From the NCBI GenBank assembly GCA_038255685.1, contig JBBSLC010000053.1, positions 1-18,405 of the forward strand: a DNA stretch of 18,405 nucleotides. Reading direction: 5' to 3'. The stretch comes from CADCSY01 sp038255685. Its GTDB lineage: Bacteria; Actinomycetota; Acidimicrobiia; Acidimicrobiales; CADCSY01. Below are positions 1 through 7,391 of this stretch, piece after piece (positions within the stretch are counted from its first letter, which is position 1; each line of letters starts with the position of its first letter). A program made the translations under genes and the position numbers. The notes under the pieces were generated by a model that was given only the letters and a program-made list of their open reading frames with translations, made no database searches and was not told the DNA's origin.

Positions 1-334
1 CGCGATGGCCATGTCTCACGCTATGCCGACGACCCGCCCCCGCCGTCCCCCGACGCCCGCCGGAGGACGGCCGACGGGGACCCCCGCCCGCCTCCACGTC
101 ACGAGCGAAGGCTCGGGTTCGACGTGGGACGCACAGACCGCAGGCCCCGTCCGAACGCGTCGCCTCGAGGCGATCCCGATCTCGCGCACGCGGTTCCGTT
201 TGGTGGCAGGCTCCACGGCGGAGGTGTGTTCATGAAGCGGATCCCGTTCGTCGGCTCTCTCGTGCTGGACCGGTCGGCGGCGTGAGGTTTCTGCGCACGC
301 TCCGTGACCTCCTCGATCCCACGTTGGTGCGCTG
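1..334. other. Leader region with two tandem micro-ORFs, no larger gene
   Basis: No convincing gene is visible in 1-231; its open frames are low-complexity Arg/Pro/Thr-rich translations. A 17-codon ORF starts at ATG 232 behind a good Shine-Dalgarno-like GGAGGTG and ends at TGA 283-285. A second 17-codon ORF starts at GTG 282 overlapping that stop, and ends at TGA 333-335 overlapping the ATG (335) of the acyl-CoA synthetase. The chain of overlaps could be translational coupling or a leader peptide, or simple chance in GC-rich DNA. Neither peptide resembles anything I know. Confidence 0.25.
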
Positions 335-1894
335 ATGTACCCAGGAACCGTTGCCAGGACTGCTCCCGACCGCCCCGCCGTGATCATGGGCGGTTCGGGC
401 GAGGTCGTGACCTTCCGCGAGCTCGATGAGGCCTCCAACCGCATCGCCCACCTCCTCCGGCAGGCCGGGCTCCAGCGGGGTGACCACATCGCCCTCTTCA
501 TGGAGAACCAGCAGCACTTCATGGAGGTGGTCTGGGCGGCTTTGCGCTCCGGTCTGTACCTCACTGCGATCAACAGCCACCTCACCGCTGAGGAGGTCGC
601 CTACATCGCTGGCGACTGCGGCGCCAAAGCGTTCGTGACCTCACGGGCGCAGGGCGAGGTGGCGGCGGCGATGGACTGGAACGGTGAGGAGCTGGCGAGG
701 GTGAGCCTGCGGCTGATGACCAACGGCGCCATGGAGGGCTTCCAGGGCTACGAGGACTCGGTCGCCGCCCAACCTGCCGTACCGATCGCGGATGAGAGCA
801 GCGGCACCACGATGCTCTACTCGTCGGGCACCACCGGTCGCCCCAAGGGCGTGCTGCGACCGCTCCCCGAGAACACCCCCGCCGAGGCGGACGCCCGCGC
901 CGCCGCGCTCGGGCCGACCTACGGGTTCCACGACGGCATGGTGTACCTGTCGCCGGCGCCGATGTACCACGCCGCTCCGCTCGCCTTCTCCATCAGTGCC
1001 CAGCGCTGGGGCGGCACGGTCGTCATCATGGAGAAGTTCGACCCCCTCCGCGCCCTCGAGCTCATCGAGCGCTGCGGAGTCACCCACAGCCAGTGGGTGC
1101 CGACGATGTTCGTCCGGCTCCTCCGCCTCAGCGACGAGGAGCGGAACCGCTTCGACCTCTCCAGCCACCAGGTGGCGATCCACGCGGCCGCCCCGTGCCC
1201 GGTGCCGGTCAAGCACCAGATGATCGACTGGTGGGGGCCGATCATCTACGAGTACTACGCGGGGACCGAGGGCAACGGCTCGACGATGACCGACAGCCAC
1301 GAGTGGCTGCAGAAGCCCGGGACGGTCGGTCGGGCCCGGGCGGGCGTCGTGCACATCGTGGGTCCCGACGGCGAGGAGCTCGGGCCCGGTGAGGAGGGGA
1401 ACGTCTACTTCGAGGGCGGCGCCACGTTCGAGTACCACAACGACCCGGCGAAGACCGAGGAGGCCCACGACCCGAAGGGCCGCGGCTGGAGCACCTTGGG
1501 CGACGTCGGGTACCTCGACGAGGACGGCTACCTCTTCCTCACCGACCGCAAGGCGCACATGATCATCTCCGGCGGCGTGAACATCTACCCCCGGGAGATC
1601 GAGGACGTCTTCATCCAGCACCCGGCCGTCGGTGACGTCGCCGTGTTCGGCGTCCCCAACGCGGAGTTCGGCGAGGAGGTGAAGGCGGTCGTGCAGCCCC
1701 TCGACCCCGACGCCGCCGGCGACGAGCTCGCCGCCGAGCTGCTGTCGTTCGTCCGCCAGCACCTCGCCGGCTTCAAGTGCCCACGCTCGATCGACTTCCG
1801 GGAGCAGCTGCCCCGCCTGCCCACCGGCAAGCTCTACAAGCGCATCCTCGTCGACGAGTACAAGAAGCTCGCCGCCGGGACCTCGCCGGACTGA
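335..1894 (+). CDS. AMP-forming acyl-CoA synthetase (long-chain fatty-acid CoA ligase type)
   Basis: This 519-residue protein belongs to the ANL adenylating superfamily, which activates a carboxylic acid with ATP to an acyl-adenylate and transfers it to CoA in the cytoplasm. The P-loop motif YSSGTTGRPKG is at residues 162-172 and the A5-type motif YYAGTEG at 307-313. The ribose-binding Asp is D390 (in GWSTLGDVGYLDEDGYL), the hinge region has DRK at 404-406 followed by GGVNIYPREIE, and the C-terminal catalytic Lys lies in PTGKLYK (K499). Length and domain order are normal, so the gene is intact. The ATG at 335 is preferred because the protein opens with MYPGTVARTAPDRPA, the usual N-terminus of actinobacterial members. 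The substrate cannot be told from sequence. Neighbouring dioxygenase genes and remnants suggest lipid or xenobiotic acid catabolism, which is inference. Confidence 0.93.
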   Translation: MYPGTVARTAPDRPAVIMGGSGEVVTFRELDEASNRIAHLLRQAGLQRGDHIALFMENQQHFMEVVWAALRSGLYLTAINSHLTAEEVAYIAGDCGAKAFVTSRAQGEVAAAMDWNGEELARVSLRLMTNGAMEGFQGYEDSVAAQPAVPIADESSGTTMLYSSGTTGRPKGVLRPLPENTPAEADARAAALGPTYGFHDGMVYLSPAPMYHAAPLAFSISAQRWGGTVVIMEKFDPLRALELIERCGVTHSQWVPTMFVRLLRLSDEERNRFDLSSHQVAIHAAAPCPVPVKHQMIDWWGPIIYEYYAGTEGNGSTMTDSHEWLQKPGTVGRARAGVVHIVGPDGEELGPGEEGNVYFEGGATFEYHNDPAKTEEAHDPKGRGWSTLGDVGYLDEDGYLFLTDRKAHMIISGGVNIYPREIEDVFIQHPAVGDVAVFGVPNAEFGEEVKAVVQPLDPDAAGDELAAELLSFVRQHLAGFKCPRSIDFREQLPRLPTGKLYKRILVDEYKKLAAGTSPD

Positions 1895-1987
1895 CGCGAC
1901 GCTGCCCGCTGGAGGCCCCGCTGTCGTCGAGCGACCGCTCTTCCTGCCCCGCGCTTCAACGCGTCGTCGGTCTGGGTGATGACAACC

Positions 1988-2013
1988 GCCGGGGGGCGTC
2001 GTTCCCCCCTGGC
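1988..2013. terminator. Candidate bidirectional terminator hairpin
   Basis: A GCC+GGGGGG arm (1988-1996) pairs with CCCCCC-T-GGC (2004-2013) around a 7-base loop, leaving a single bulged T: about 9 base pairs, very GC-rich. It lies between the ends of two converging genes, 94 bases after the acyl-CoA synthetase stop. There is no T-tract, which is common for actinobacterial hairpins, so termination is inferred from position. The rest of 1895-2150 holds nothing further apart from a weak CAGCG-AAAG-CGCTG hairpin at 2087-2100. Confidence 0.45.
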
Positions 2014-2150
2014 CACCAGCAGGGACCTCCCCGACGTCCGATCTCACCGATCCCGCCGCCAGGGGTCATGTCGACTGTGGTCGGTGCAGCGAAAGCGCTG
2101 GTCAGCAGTCTCGTGCGTCCTGCGGTCCACGTTGCTGAGGCGGTCCGACC

Positions 2151-3074
2151 TCAGCGGTACCGGCGCGGCACCTGCCAGGTGCTGCCGAAGCGCTCGTTCC
2201 ACTCGGTCGGGTCGAAGGGGCTGTCTCCACCGGCCGGGCTGCTCGTGAGCTCACCGACCACGATGCGGTCGGCCAGGCTGAAGAGGTCGACCCGGACGAA
2301 GTCGGTGCCCGCCCCGAGTCGCTCCGCCACCGCCACCATCTCGGCCAGCCGCTCCGGCTTCGCCGGCTCGACGGCGCTCCTCGGGAGCGCCCCCGCCAGG
2401 TCGAGGGGTTCCCAGTCGCGGTCGAAGAAGTCCTGCGTCCGGTTGCCGAACCTGGCCGTGTCGACCTGGACGAACCGGCAGCGACCGTGGAAGACGAACA
2501 GCTTGTGGTCCTGGGGCACCCCGCCGTCTGGGCCTCGTAGCAGCTCCTCCACCAGCACCCGGCGGGGCACGAGCCCGTAGGCCCACTCGTGGTTCGGGCC
2601 ACGCCCGTAGCGCTTGGCGACCCAGCCGGCGGCGATGGCGACGAGCTGGTCGCGCTCGACGTGCTCCGGGCGCACGTAGGCGTAGACCCAACCGTGCACC
2701 GGCGACGGCAGCCTGGCCTCGGGGGGGGCCTCGTCCGAGACCACGATGCACGCACCGCTCCCGTGGGTCGGCTTCACCACGTAGGCCCCCGGCAGCTCGA
2801 GGTCGAGGAGCGCAGCCGGGTGCTCGAGGAGGGCGATGAGCCGGGGCAGGTGCCCGGGCCCGACCACCGCTGCCACGTGGTCCCGCATCGCCGCCTTGTC
2901 GGCGAAGGTGACCTGTAGCTGACGATGGTCCCGGAGCAGCTTGTAGCGGACCTTGTCGTTGAAGGTGACCGGTCGCCTGGTCTTGGCCAGCCGCCAGACC
3001 CGCACCAGCCGGCTCCGGTTGCGCCAAACCCCGGGTCCCGACCAGGGCCGATCCGATCGAGCAGGGCGCCGCAC
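2151..3074 (-). CDS. TupA-like ATP-grasp protein
   Basis: The protein matches the TupA-like ATP-grasp family, seen in polysaccharide and teichuronopeptide loci and thought to ligate amino acids or modify glycans. With the GTG at 3074 it has 307 residues. Family landmarks in order are RPVTFNDKVRYKLL near residue 33, FADKAAMRDHV near 57, the nucleotide-loop-like KPTHGSGA at 101-108, VEELL at 175-179, DHKLFVF at 189-195 followed by FVQVDTARFG, RVDLF at 261-265 and GELTSSPAGG at 274-283. The C-terminus is intact. The start is uncertain: GTG 3074 gives the usual 30-odd residues before TFN, while GTG 3005, with a GGAG about 8 bases upstream, would give a shorter protein. The DNA upstream is decayed, so the N-terminus may be rearranged. 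Substrate unknown. Confidence 0.8.
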   Translation of the reverse strand: MRRPARSDRPWSGPGVWRNRSRLVRVWRLAKTRRPVTFNDKVRYKLLRDHRQLQVTFADKAAMRDHVAAVVGPGHLPRLIALLEHPAALLDLELPGAYVVKPTHGSGACIVVSDEAPPEARLPSPVHGWVYAYVRPEHVERDQLVAIAAGWVAKRYGRGPNHEWAYGLVPRRVLVEELLRGPDGGVPQDHKLFVFHGRCRFVQVDTARFGNRTQDFFDRDWEPLDLAGALPRSAVEPAKPERLAEMVAVAERLGAGTDFVRVDLFSLADRIVVGELTSSPAGGDSPFDPTEWNERFGSTWQVPRRYR

Positions 3075-3336
3075 GCCTGCATCATCGCCCACCGACCGGC
3101 GTCCACCGACCCGCTGCGGGCCTGGCGCCGCCCGCAGGTGACGCAGGGGCTGTCGACGTCGAGCTCGATGCGGGCCGCAGGCTCCGACGACGTCGAGGTG
3201 CAGACAGCCGAGCGCGCCTTCCGGTCTCGAGCCAGCGTCCGGGAGCCGACCGGGAGCGCCATTCGAGCGACGGCTCCTTCGGGAACGGATGGGTCGATCC
3301 CGCGTCCGGGGCGCCGAGGAGCTTCGTGCCTTCACC

Positions 3337-3480
3337 TCATCGGCCCGTCTCGAGGAGCTGGCGCAGGGCGAGGGAGGTGTCGCCGTCGTGGTCGATCCCG
3401 AGTGCCTTGCCGATGGCGTGGATGGTGAGGCGGCCGGTTCCGTGGGCGGGCAGGCCCCGGGTCGCCGACTTCGCCTCGGG
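3337..3480 (-). pseudogene. Unidentified C-terminal gene fragment
   Basis: On the minus strand, 48 codons run from just after an in-frame stop (3481-3483) to TGA 3337-3339. The translation has the look of a real protein end (GRLTIHAIGKALGI followed by DHDGDTSLALRQLLETGR) rather than a shadow frame, with helix-like composition and no Arg/Pro low complexity. It has no start codon of its own. Its first credible residues coincide, at about 3460, with the first recognisable residues of the phosphotransferase remnant on the other strand, which points to a recombination junction. I do not recognise the family. The interval 3075-3336 between it and the ATP-grasp gene holds no frame I can support. Confidence 0.4.
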
Positions 3481-4175
3481 TCAGCCGCTGCTCGCCGGCC
3501 TCGACGGACCGGCCGCGCTGCGCCGTGCTCCGCAGCTGGTCCGTGACCTTCCCGCCCAGCTGGCCCGCACCATGGCTGCGTTGCACCGCCTCGATCCCGA
3601 ACCGGTGACCGCTGCGGTCCGGGCGGCGGCACCGGAGGTGGCGTGGACCGTTGAGGACGTCCTCAGCCAGCTCCGGCTCGGCGCAGAGGCCATGGGCCGA
3701 CCCGATCTGACAGCGGTCATCGACGAGATGGCCGGGCGGTCGCCCGACGGGCTCCAGCTGGTCGTGTGCCATGGGGACTTCCACCCCTTCAACGTGCTGG
3801 CCGACGGGCCAGAGTTCGTGGTCCTCGACTGGACCGGGGCCTTGCTTGCCGATCCGTGCTTCGACGTCGCGGTTCACTGAGCTCCTCCTCGGGAACCCGC
3901 CCCTGGTGCTGCCCGGCCCCCTTGCCGTCGTCGGTCGCGTGGCGGGGCGGGTGCTGGCTCGAAGGTTCGTCCGCGCGTCCCGGGCGGCGAGCCCGACGAC
4001 GTCCCTGGAGCACCTCGATTGGTACCGAGCCCTGCACCGGATCCGGGTGCTCCTCGAACGGGCCAAGCTTCGGCTCCTCCACGGGGATGAGCAGGTGGGA
4101 CATCCCTTCGAGCTGCTCGCACCGGTTGCCGCCCGTGACCTCACGGCGGCGACGGGCATCGAGGTCCGGGCATGA
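3463..4175 (+). pseudogene. Aminoglycoside phosphotransferase (APH)-family kinase, N-truncated and frameshifted
   Basis: The C-lobe of an APH/choline-kinase-type phosphotransferase is clear. The sequence begins at VADFASGQPLL (about 3463), continues through LVRDLPAQLARTMAALHRLDP, and reaches the catalytic loop VVCHGDFHPFNVL and the metal-binding VLDWTGALLADPCFDVA (near 3760-3873). The frame then stops at TGA 3878-3880, while the natural continuation FTELLLGNPPLVLPG follows in the next frame and runs to TGA 4173-4175. One extra base at about 3871-3876 explains this. The N-lobe (glycine-rich loop and ATP-binding Lys, about 100 residues) is absent upstream in all frames, and unrelated minus-strand coding begins there. 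The frameshift alone could be a sequencing error, but the missing N-lobe makes it a pseudogene. Confidence 0.72.
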
Positions 4176-4320
4176 CCGGCGTGACAGCTGGGGTCGAACG
4201 CCCGCTCGTTCAGACCGACAGGACAGCGCCGACCTGTCGGGTCGGGTGGGTCTCGTACATGCGGAGCGCCACGACGACACCGGAGGCGGCGGTGAGGGCG
4301 GCGACGGCCCACACGTCGGC

Positions 4321-4673
4321 TCAGCGAGAGGTGGACCCGCGGTCGGAGAGCTCTGGGCGCACGACGGCGATGGGGTCGAGAAGGTCGCCGACGTAGCCGA
4401 GGGCGTAGGCGCCCCGCTGCGAGCCCATCAGGCGGAGCAGGTCATCGGGAGATCCCTCGCCACCTCGGGGGGAACCGCGAGGTACTGGTTCTCTTCCTGG
4501 CGCAGCCACGAGAGGTTGTCGGAGATGTTGACCCCCGATGCGCGTCGCGTCGGACAGGTTCGCTCCGCCCCCGTGGTAGACGGAGCCCCGATGCACGCGC
4601 CAGCGCCGGTGAGGACCTCGGCGACCTGCTCGGGCTGAGCGGTGGGCGGTCGGTGCTGGATCGTCACTGACAC
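4321..4673 (-). pseudogene. Phytanoyl-CoA dioxygenase (PhyH)-family remnant
   Basis: Pieces of one PhyH-type Fe(II)/2-oxoglutarate oxygenase alternate between two frames. An N-terminus TIQHRPPTAQPEQVAEVLTG ending ACI (to about 4590) jumps directly to the late-domain GSVYHGGGANLSDATRIG. An extra G in a five-G run (near 4533) then shifts the frame to VNISDNLSWLRQEENQYLAV, and a missing base in CCGAT (near 4446) shifts it back to DDLLRLMG and GAYALGYVGDLLDPIAVV, ending at TGA 4321-4323. The central oxygenase core, including the metal-binding HxD, is gone, roughly 200 residues judged from family length. The start (GTG 4671-4673 or 4665-4667) lies 11-17 bases behind the TauD stop with GAGGAG upstream, so it was once co-transcribed with TauD. 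The interval 4176-4320 beyond it holds nothing I can support. Confidence 0.78.
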
Positions 4674-4683
4674 CAAGGTCTCC

Positions 4684-5460
4684 TCAGCGGGGCTCGTCTC
4701 CCTGCACGGTCACGCGGTGCATGACCCGGTTCTGTGCGCCGTAGTCGTGGACGGCGAAGTGCATGACCCCCCGGTTGTCCCACATGACGACATCCCCGGG
4801 CGCCCACAGGTGGCGGTAGCAGAGGTCGGGGGTGGTGGCGGCTTCGACGAGGTAGCGGAGCAGGGGCTGGCTCTCTGCGACGGTCATGTCCTCGAAGCGA
4901 CGGGTGAAGCCGGCGTTCACGAACAGCGCCTTGCGCCCGCTCACCGGGTGGGTGCGTACGACCGGGTGGACAGCCTCGAGGCTGAAGGCGCTGTGCACCG
5001 CGCGCATGCCCTCGAGCATCTTCTTCATGCCGTCCGACAGGCGGTCGTACGCGAGGTACTGGTTCGCCCACATCGTGCCGCCGCCGTACTCGGGGAGCTC
5101 GACCGCTCGGAGGATCGAGACGCTCGGCGGTCGCTGCTCACAGGTGACATCGGAGTGCCACACCTCGGTGATCGTCTTCTCCTTCCCGTTGTTCTGGAGG
5201 AGGAGGATCTCCGGATGCCCTTCCGGGCCGGGCGCGGCGGGGTGCGTGTGGAGCTCGCCGAAGCGCTGCCCGAACGCCTTGTGGGCCTCGGGCGTGAGGT
5301 CCTGGTCGTGGAACACCACGACGCCGTGCTCGAGGAGGGCGTCGTGGATGACGCCGAAGGTGTCGACGTCGAGGTGGTTGAGGTCGATCCCGTCGACTTC
5401 GGCGGCGATGGCTCCGGTGAGCTTCCGGACCCGCACCTCGGTGGCTGCAGTCGTGGTCAT
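4684..5460 (-). CDS. TauD/TfdA-family 2-oxoglutarate-dependent dioxygenase
   Basis: This 258-residue non-haem Fe(II)/2-oxoglutarate dioxygenase should hydroxylate or desulfonate a small organic substrate in the cytoplasm, releasing succinate and CO2. The metal triad is visible as H102 and D104 in WHSDVT and H234 in GDVVMWDNRGVMHFAVHDY. R245 and R249 (QNRVMHR) occupy the positions of the 2-oxoglutarate-binding arginines of E. coli TauD, with the same 11-residue spacing from the distal His. The length is normal. The ATG at 5460 is supported by GGGAGG seven bases upstream. The gene is divergent from a TetR regulator and precedes the decayed PhyH gene. The substrate (taurine, alkylsulfate, aryloxyacid or other) cannot be fixed; TauD in the strict sense is not claimed. 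Confidence 0.92.
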   Translation of the reverse strand: MTTTAATEVRVRKLTGAIAAEVDGIDLNHLDVDTFGVIHDALLEHGVVVFHDQDLTPEAHKAFGQRFGELHTHPAAPGPEGHPEILLLQNNGKEKTITEVWHSDVTCEQRPPSVSILRAVELPEYGGGTMWANQYLAYDRLSDGMKKMLEGMRAVHSAFSLEAVHPVVRTHPVSGRKALFVNAGFTRRFEDMTVAESQPLLRYLVEAATTPDLCYRHLWAPGDVVMWDNRGVMHFAVHDYGAQNRVMHRVTVQGDEPR

Positions 5461-5483
5461 GAACGCCTCCCTCTCGCGTCACT

Positions 5484-5498
5484 TTGACGGAACGCTAA
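5484..5498. promoter_or_regulatory. Candidate TetR operator between divergent genes
   Basis: The 78-base spacer between the TauD-type and TetR genes contains the imperfect inverted repeat TTGACG-GAA-CGCTAA, with half-sites TTGACG and TTAGCG on opposite strands. Its length and location, between a TetR gene and its divergent neighbour, fit an autoregulatory operator. Two of six positions per arm mismatch, so it is only a candidate. No convincing -10 element was found beside it. Confidence 0.35.
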
Positions 5499-5538
5499 CA
5501 GAGGGGCTGTCCAGCACGCGGCGGTCTGCGATCATGGC

Positions 5539-6132
5539 GTGGTGGCAGCTCCGCAGGACCGGCAGCGCACCCCTGACCGCGCCGCGACCGAGGCGTCCCT
5601 GGAAGCAGCGGCGTTGGAGCTCCTCGCCCGAGACGGCGTCCTCGCCGGGCTGAACCTGCGCGAGGTGGCGGCCGAGGCAGGCGTCAACCGAGGGCTCGTG
5701 TACCACTACTTCGGGTCGCGTCAGGATCTGCTGCGGGCCGCGCTGCGGGCCGACGCCCATCGGCGTTTCGCCGAGGTCGCAGAGGCGGGGCACCTGCCGT
5801 TCCGTGAGCGGTTCGCGCGGTTCCTCCGGACGATGGTGCGCCACCGCAGGGCGGTCAGCCTCGTGACCCTCCTCGTGCTCGACGGTGACCGGTCGTTGCG
5901 CACGATGCCGTTGCGGGAGGGCACGCACGGCGTTCTGCGTCGAGACGTCGAGGACGGTCACCTCGATGACATGGACCTCGATGCCGTGCACGTCGCCACG
6001 GTGTCTCTCGCCTACGGGTACGTGCTGTACCGCGAACGGTTCGCCGCTGAGCTGGGCGTCGGGGTCACCGAGCTCGATGACCGGTTCCTGTCGATCGCCG
6101 ATCGGATGCTCTCGGGCCTGGAGCCGGGGTAG
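5539..6132 (+). CDS. TetR/AcrR-family transcriptional regulator
   Basis: The 197-residue protein has the canonical TetR N-terminal DNA-binding domain: helix 1 around residues 20-33 (AAALELLARDG) and the helix-turn-helix LREVAAEAGVNRGLVYHYFGSRQDLL at about 40-65. An all-helical ligand/dimer domain follows. The ligand is unknown. It is divergent from the TauD-type dioxygenase, whose expression it probably controls (inference from arrangement). The GTG at 5539 gives the normal N-terminal arm, but no clear Shine-Dalgarno sequence is seen before it. An ATG five bases upstream is in another frame. Confidence 0.9.
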   Translation: MVAAPQDRQRTPDRAATEASLEAAALELLARDGVLAGLNLREVAAEAGVNRGLVYHYFGSRQDLLRAALRADAHRRFAEVAEAGHLPFRERFARFLRTMVRHRRAVSLVTLLVLDGDRSLRTMPLREGTHGVLRRDVEDGHLDDMDLDAVHVATVSLAYGYVLYRERFAAELGVGVTELDDRFLSIADRMLSGLEPG

Positions 6133-6264
6133 CCGCTCGCCAGCAGCGTCTGCGAAGGGGATCCGGGCCGAGCTCGACTCCATCGAGGCGTCGTCTCCTA
6201 CGTCGAACCTCCTGCCAGTCGGTCATCGGGAGCCTCGCCAGAAGCCGTTGAGCGTTGGCTCCTC

Positions 6265-6280
6265 CGGCCTCTCGGCCGGG
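6265..6280. terminator. Candidate terminator hairpin after the TetR gene
   Basis: A perfect CCGGCC-TCTC-GGCCGG hairpin (6-bp stem, 4-base loop) lies 133 bases after the TetR stop and just before the promoter-like pair of the next gene. It has no T-tract, so terminator function is inferred from place and shape only. Confidence 0.3.
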
Positions 6281-6292
6281 GGCCACACGGCG

Positions 6293-6320
6293 TGACCATC
6301 GGACGAGCTCCGTCTACACT
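6293..6320 (+). promoter_or_regulatory. Candidate sigma70-type promoter of the cation transporter
   Basis: GTGACC (6293-6298; 4 of 6 matches to TTGACA) is followed after 16 bases by TACACT (6315-6320; 4 of 6 matches to TATAAT). Transcription would begin near 6327, about 120 bases ahead of the transporter GTG. The match is modest. Confidence 0.3.
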
Positions 6321-6448
6321 GCACCCGCTGCCCTCACGTCGCGATGCTCCCGGCTGCGGGCGCCGGGGACACCGGTCATCTCGCTCATGAGAGTTGCCGC
6401 TGTGGTGACGACGACGAGGGAAGTGTCTGAGCGGAACGGGAGGGTGGT

Positions 6449-7360
6449 GTGAGCGCCGAGCACGACCACGGCGCCAGCGCTGCACGTGCCGGTGAGCGCC
6501 ATGCGCCACGGTTGCGGGTCGCCTTCGCCATCATCGCCACCTTCTTCGTGGTCGAAGCGGTCGCCGGGTTCCTGACCGATTCCCTCGCGCTGCTGTCCGA
6601 CGCCGGGCACATGCTCACCGATGTCATGGGACTCGGCATGGCGTTGGCCGCCATCCACCTCGCCAGCCGGGCCGGCACCTCGGGCAGCCGGTCCTTCGGG
6701 CTCTACCGGCTCGAGATCCTCGCCGCCCTCGTCAACGCCCTCCTGCTCTTCGGGATCGCCGGCTACGTGCTCGTCGAAGCGGCCCGACGGGTCGGCGACG
6801 CCCCAGAGCTCGACGGTGCCACGGTGGCGGCGGTCGCTGCCGCTGGGCTCGCCGCCAACCTCGTCGTGTTCTTCCTCCTCCGCCAAGGGGCAAAGGAGAG
6901 CCTGAACGTCGAAGGTGCGTACCTCGAGGTGCTCGCCGACACCGTCGGCTCGGTCGGCGTGCTCATCGGCGGCATCCTCGTCGCCCTCACCGGGTGGGGC
7001 TGGATCGATCCGGTCATCGGCGCCGCCATCGGGCTGTGGATCCTGCCGCGGACGTGGAAGCTGGCTCGCCAAGCGCTCCGCATCCTGCTCCAGGTCGCAC
7101 CCCCAGGGGTGGACCTCGACGATGTCAGGGCGGGCCTCGTCGCGCTCCCTGGCGTGGTCGACGTGCACGACCTGCACGTGTGGACCCTCACCTCGGAGAT
7201 GGAGGTGGCGTCGGCGCACGTCATGGTCCGGGCTGGGACCGACAGCCACGCCGTGCTCGACCAAGCCCGCACCCTCCTCGCCGAACGCCACCACATCACC
7301 CACGCCACCCTCCAGGTCGAACCCGACGACCACACCGGCTGCGACGACCTCACGTGGTGA
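6449..7360 (+). CDS. Cation diffusion facilitator (CzcD/ZnT-type metal efflux)
   Basis: A 303-residue CDF-family transporter, which exchanges cytoplasmic divalent metal (Zn, Co, Cd, Fe or Mn) for protons at the inner membrane. Hydrophobic segments lie near residues 25-42, 56-72, 90-110, 124-145, 165-181 and 186-202, giving the usual six helices. The first metal-site motif is DAGHMLTD (D51, H54, D58). The second reads EVLAD (E160, D164), where CzcD/YiiP-type proteins have HxxxD. A cytoplasmic ferredoxin-like C-terminal domain follows, containing VHDLHVWTLTS (H240, H243) and HHITHATLQVE. The GTG at 6449 is supported by GGGAGGG just upstream. A DUF305 gene follows after 31 bases on the same strand. 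Confidence 0.92.
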   Translation: MSAEHDHGASAARAGERHAPRLRVAFAIIATFFVVEAVAGFLTDSLALLSDAGHMLTDVMGLGMALAAIHLASRAGTSGSRSFGLYRLEILAALVNALLLFGIAGYVLVEAARRVGDAPELDGATVAAVAAAGLAANLVVFFLLRQGAKESLNVEGAYLEVLADTVGSVGVLIGGILVALTGWGWIDPVIGAAIGLWILPRTWKLARQALRILLQVAPPGVDLDDVRAGLVALPGVVDVHDLHVWTLTSEMEVASAHVMVRAGTDSHAVLDQARTLLAERHHITHATLQVEPDDHTGCDDLTW

Positions 7361-7391
7361 CGCCAGGGGCGAGGAGCGGCAGGATGTACGT

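Larger units (their letters stand above)
6133..6448 (+). other. Intergenic region upstream of the cation transporter
   Basis: No supported gene lies in these 316 bases. It contains a hairpin (6265-6280) and a promoter-like pair (6293-6320), listed separately. It also holds a 21-codon ORF (ATG 6387 to TGA 6450-6452) that overlaps the GTG start of the transporter and could be a leader peptide; its translation resembles nothing known and chance is likely. Confidence 0.4.

Noticed and set aside
641..2047. Long minus-strand open frame opposite the acyl-CoA synthetase (468 codons)
   Set aside because: It is the antisense of a clearly conserved gene in GC-rich DNA; its Val/Asp/Arg-rich translation has no domain motifs.
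3075..3632. Extension of the ATP-grasp protein to an upstream start near 3632
   Set aside because: The added residues are Arg/Ser/Pro-rich and run opposite to the phosphotransferase remnant and the orphan fragment; family homology begins only near the TFNDK motif.
3878..3880. TGA in the phosphotransferase remnant as another selenocysteine codon
   Set aside because: The sequence after this TGA in the same frame is not APH-like; homology continues in a different frame, so it is a frameshift.
4172..4396. Possible 74-codon gene starting at the ATGA of the phosphotransferase stop
   Set aside because: The translation is Arg/Thr/Ser-rich without motifs and runs into the minus-strand PhyH remnant.
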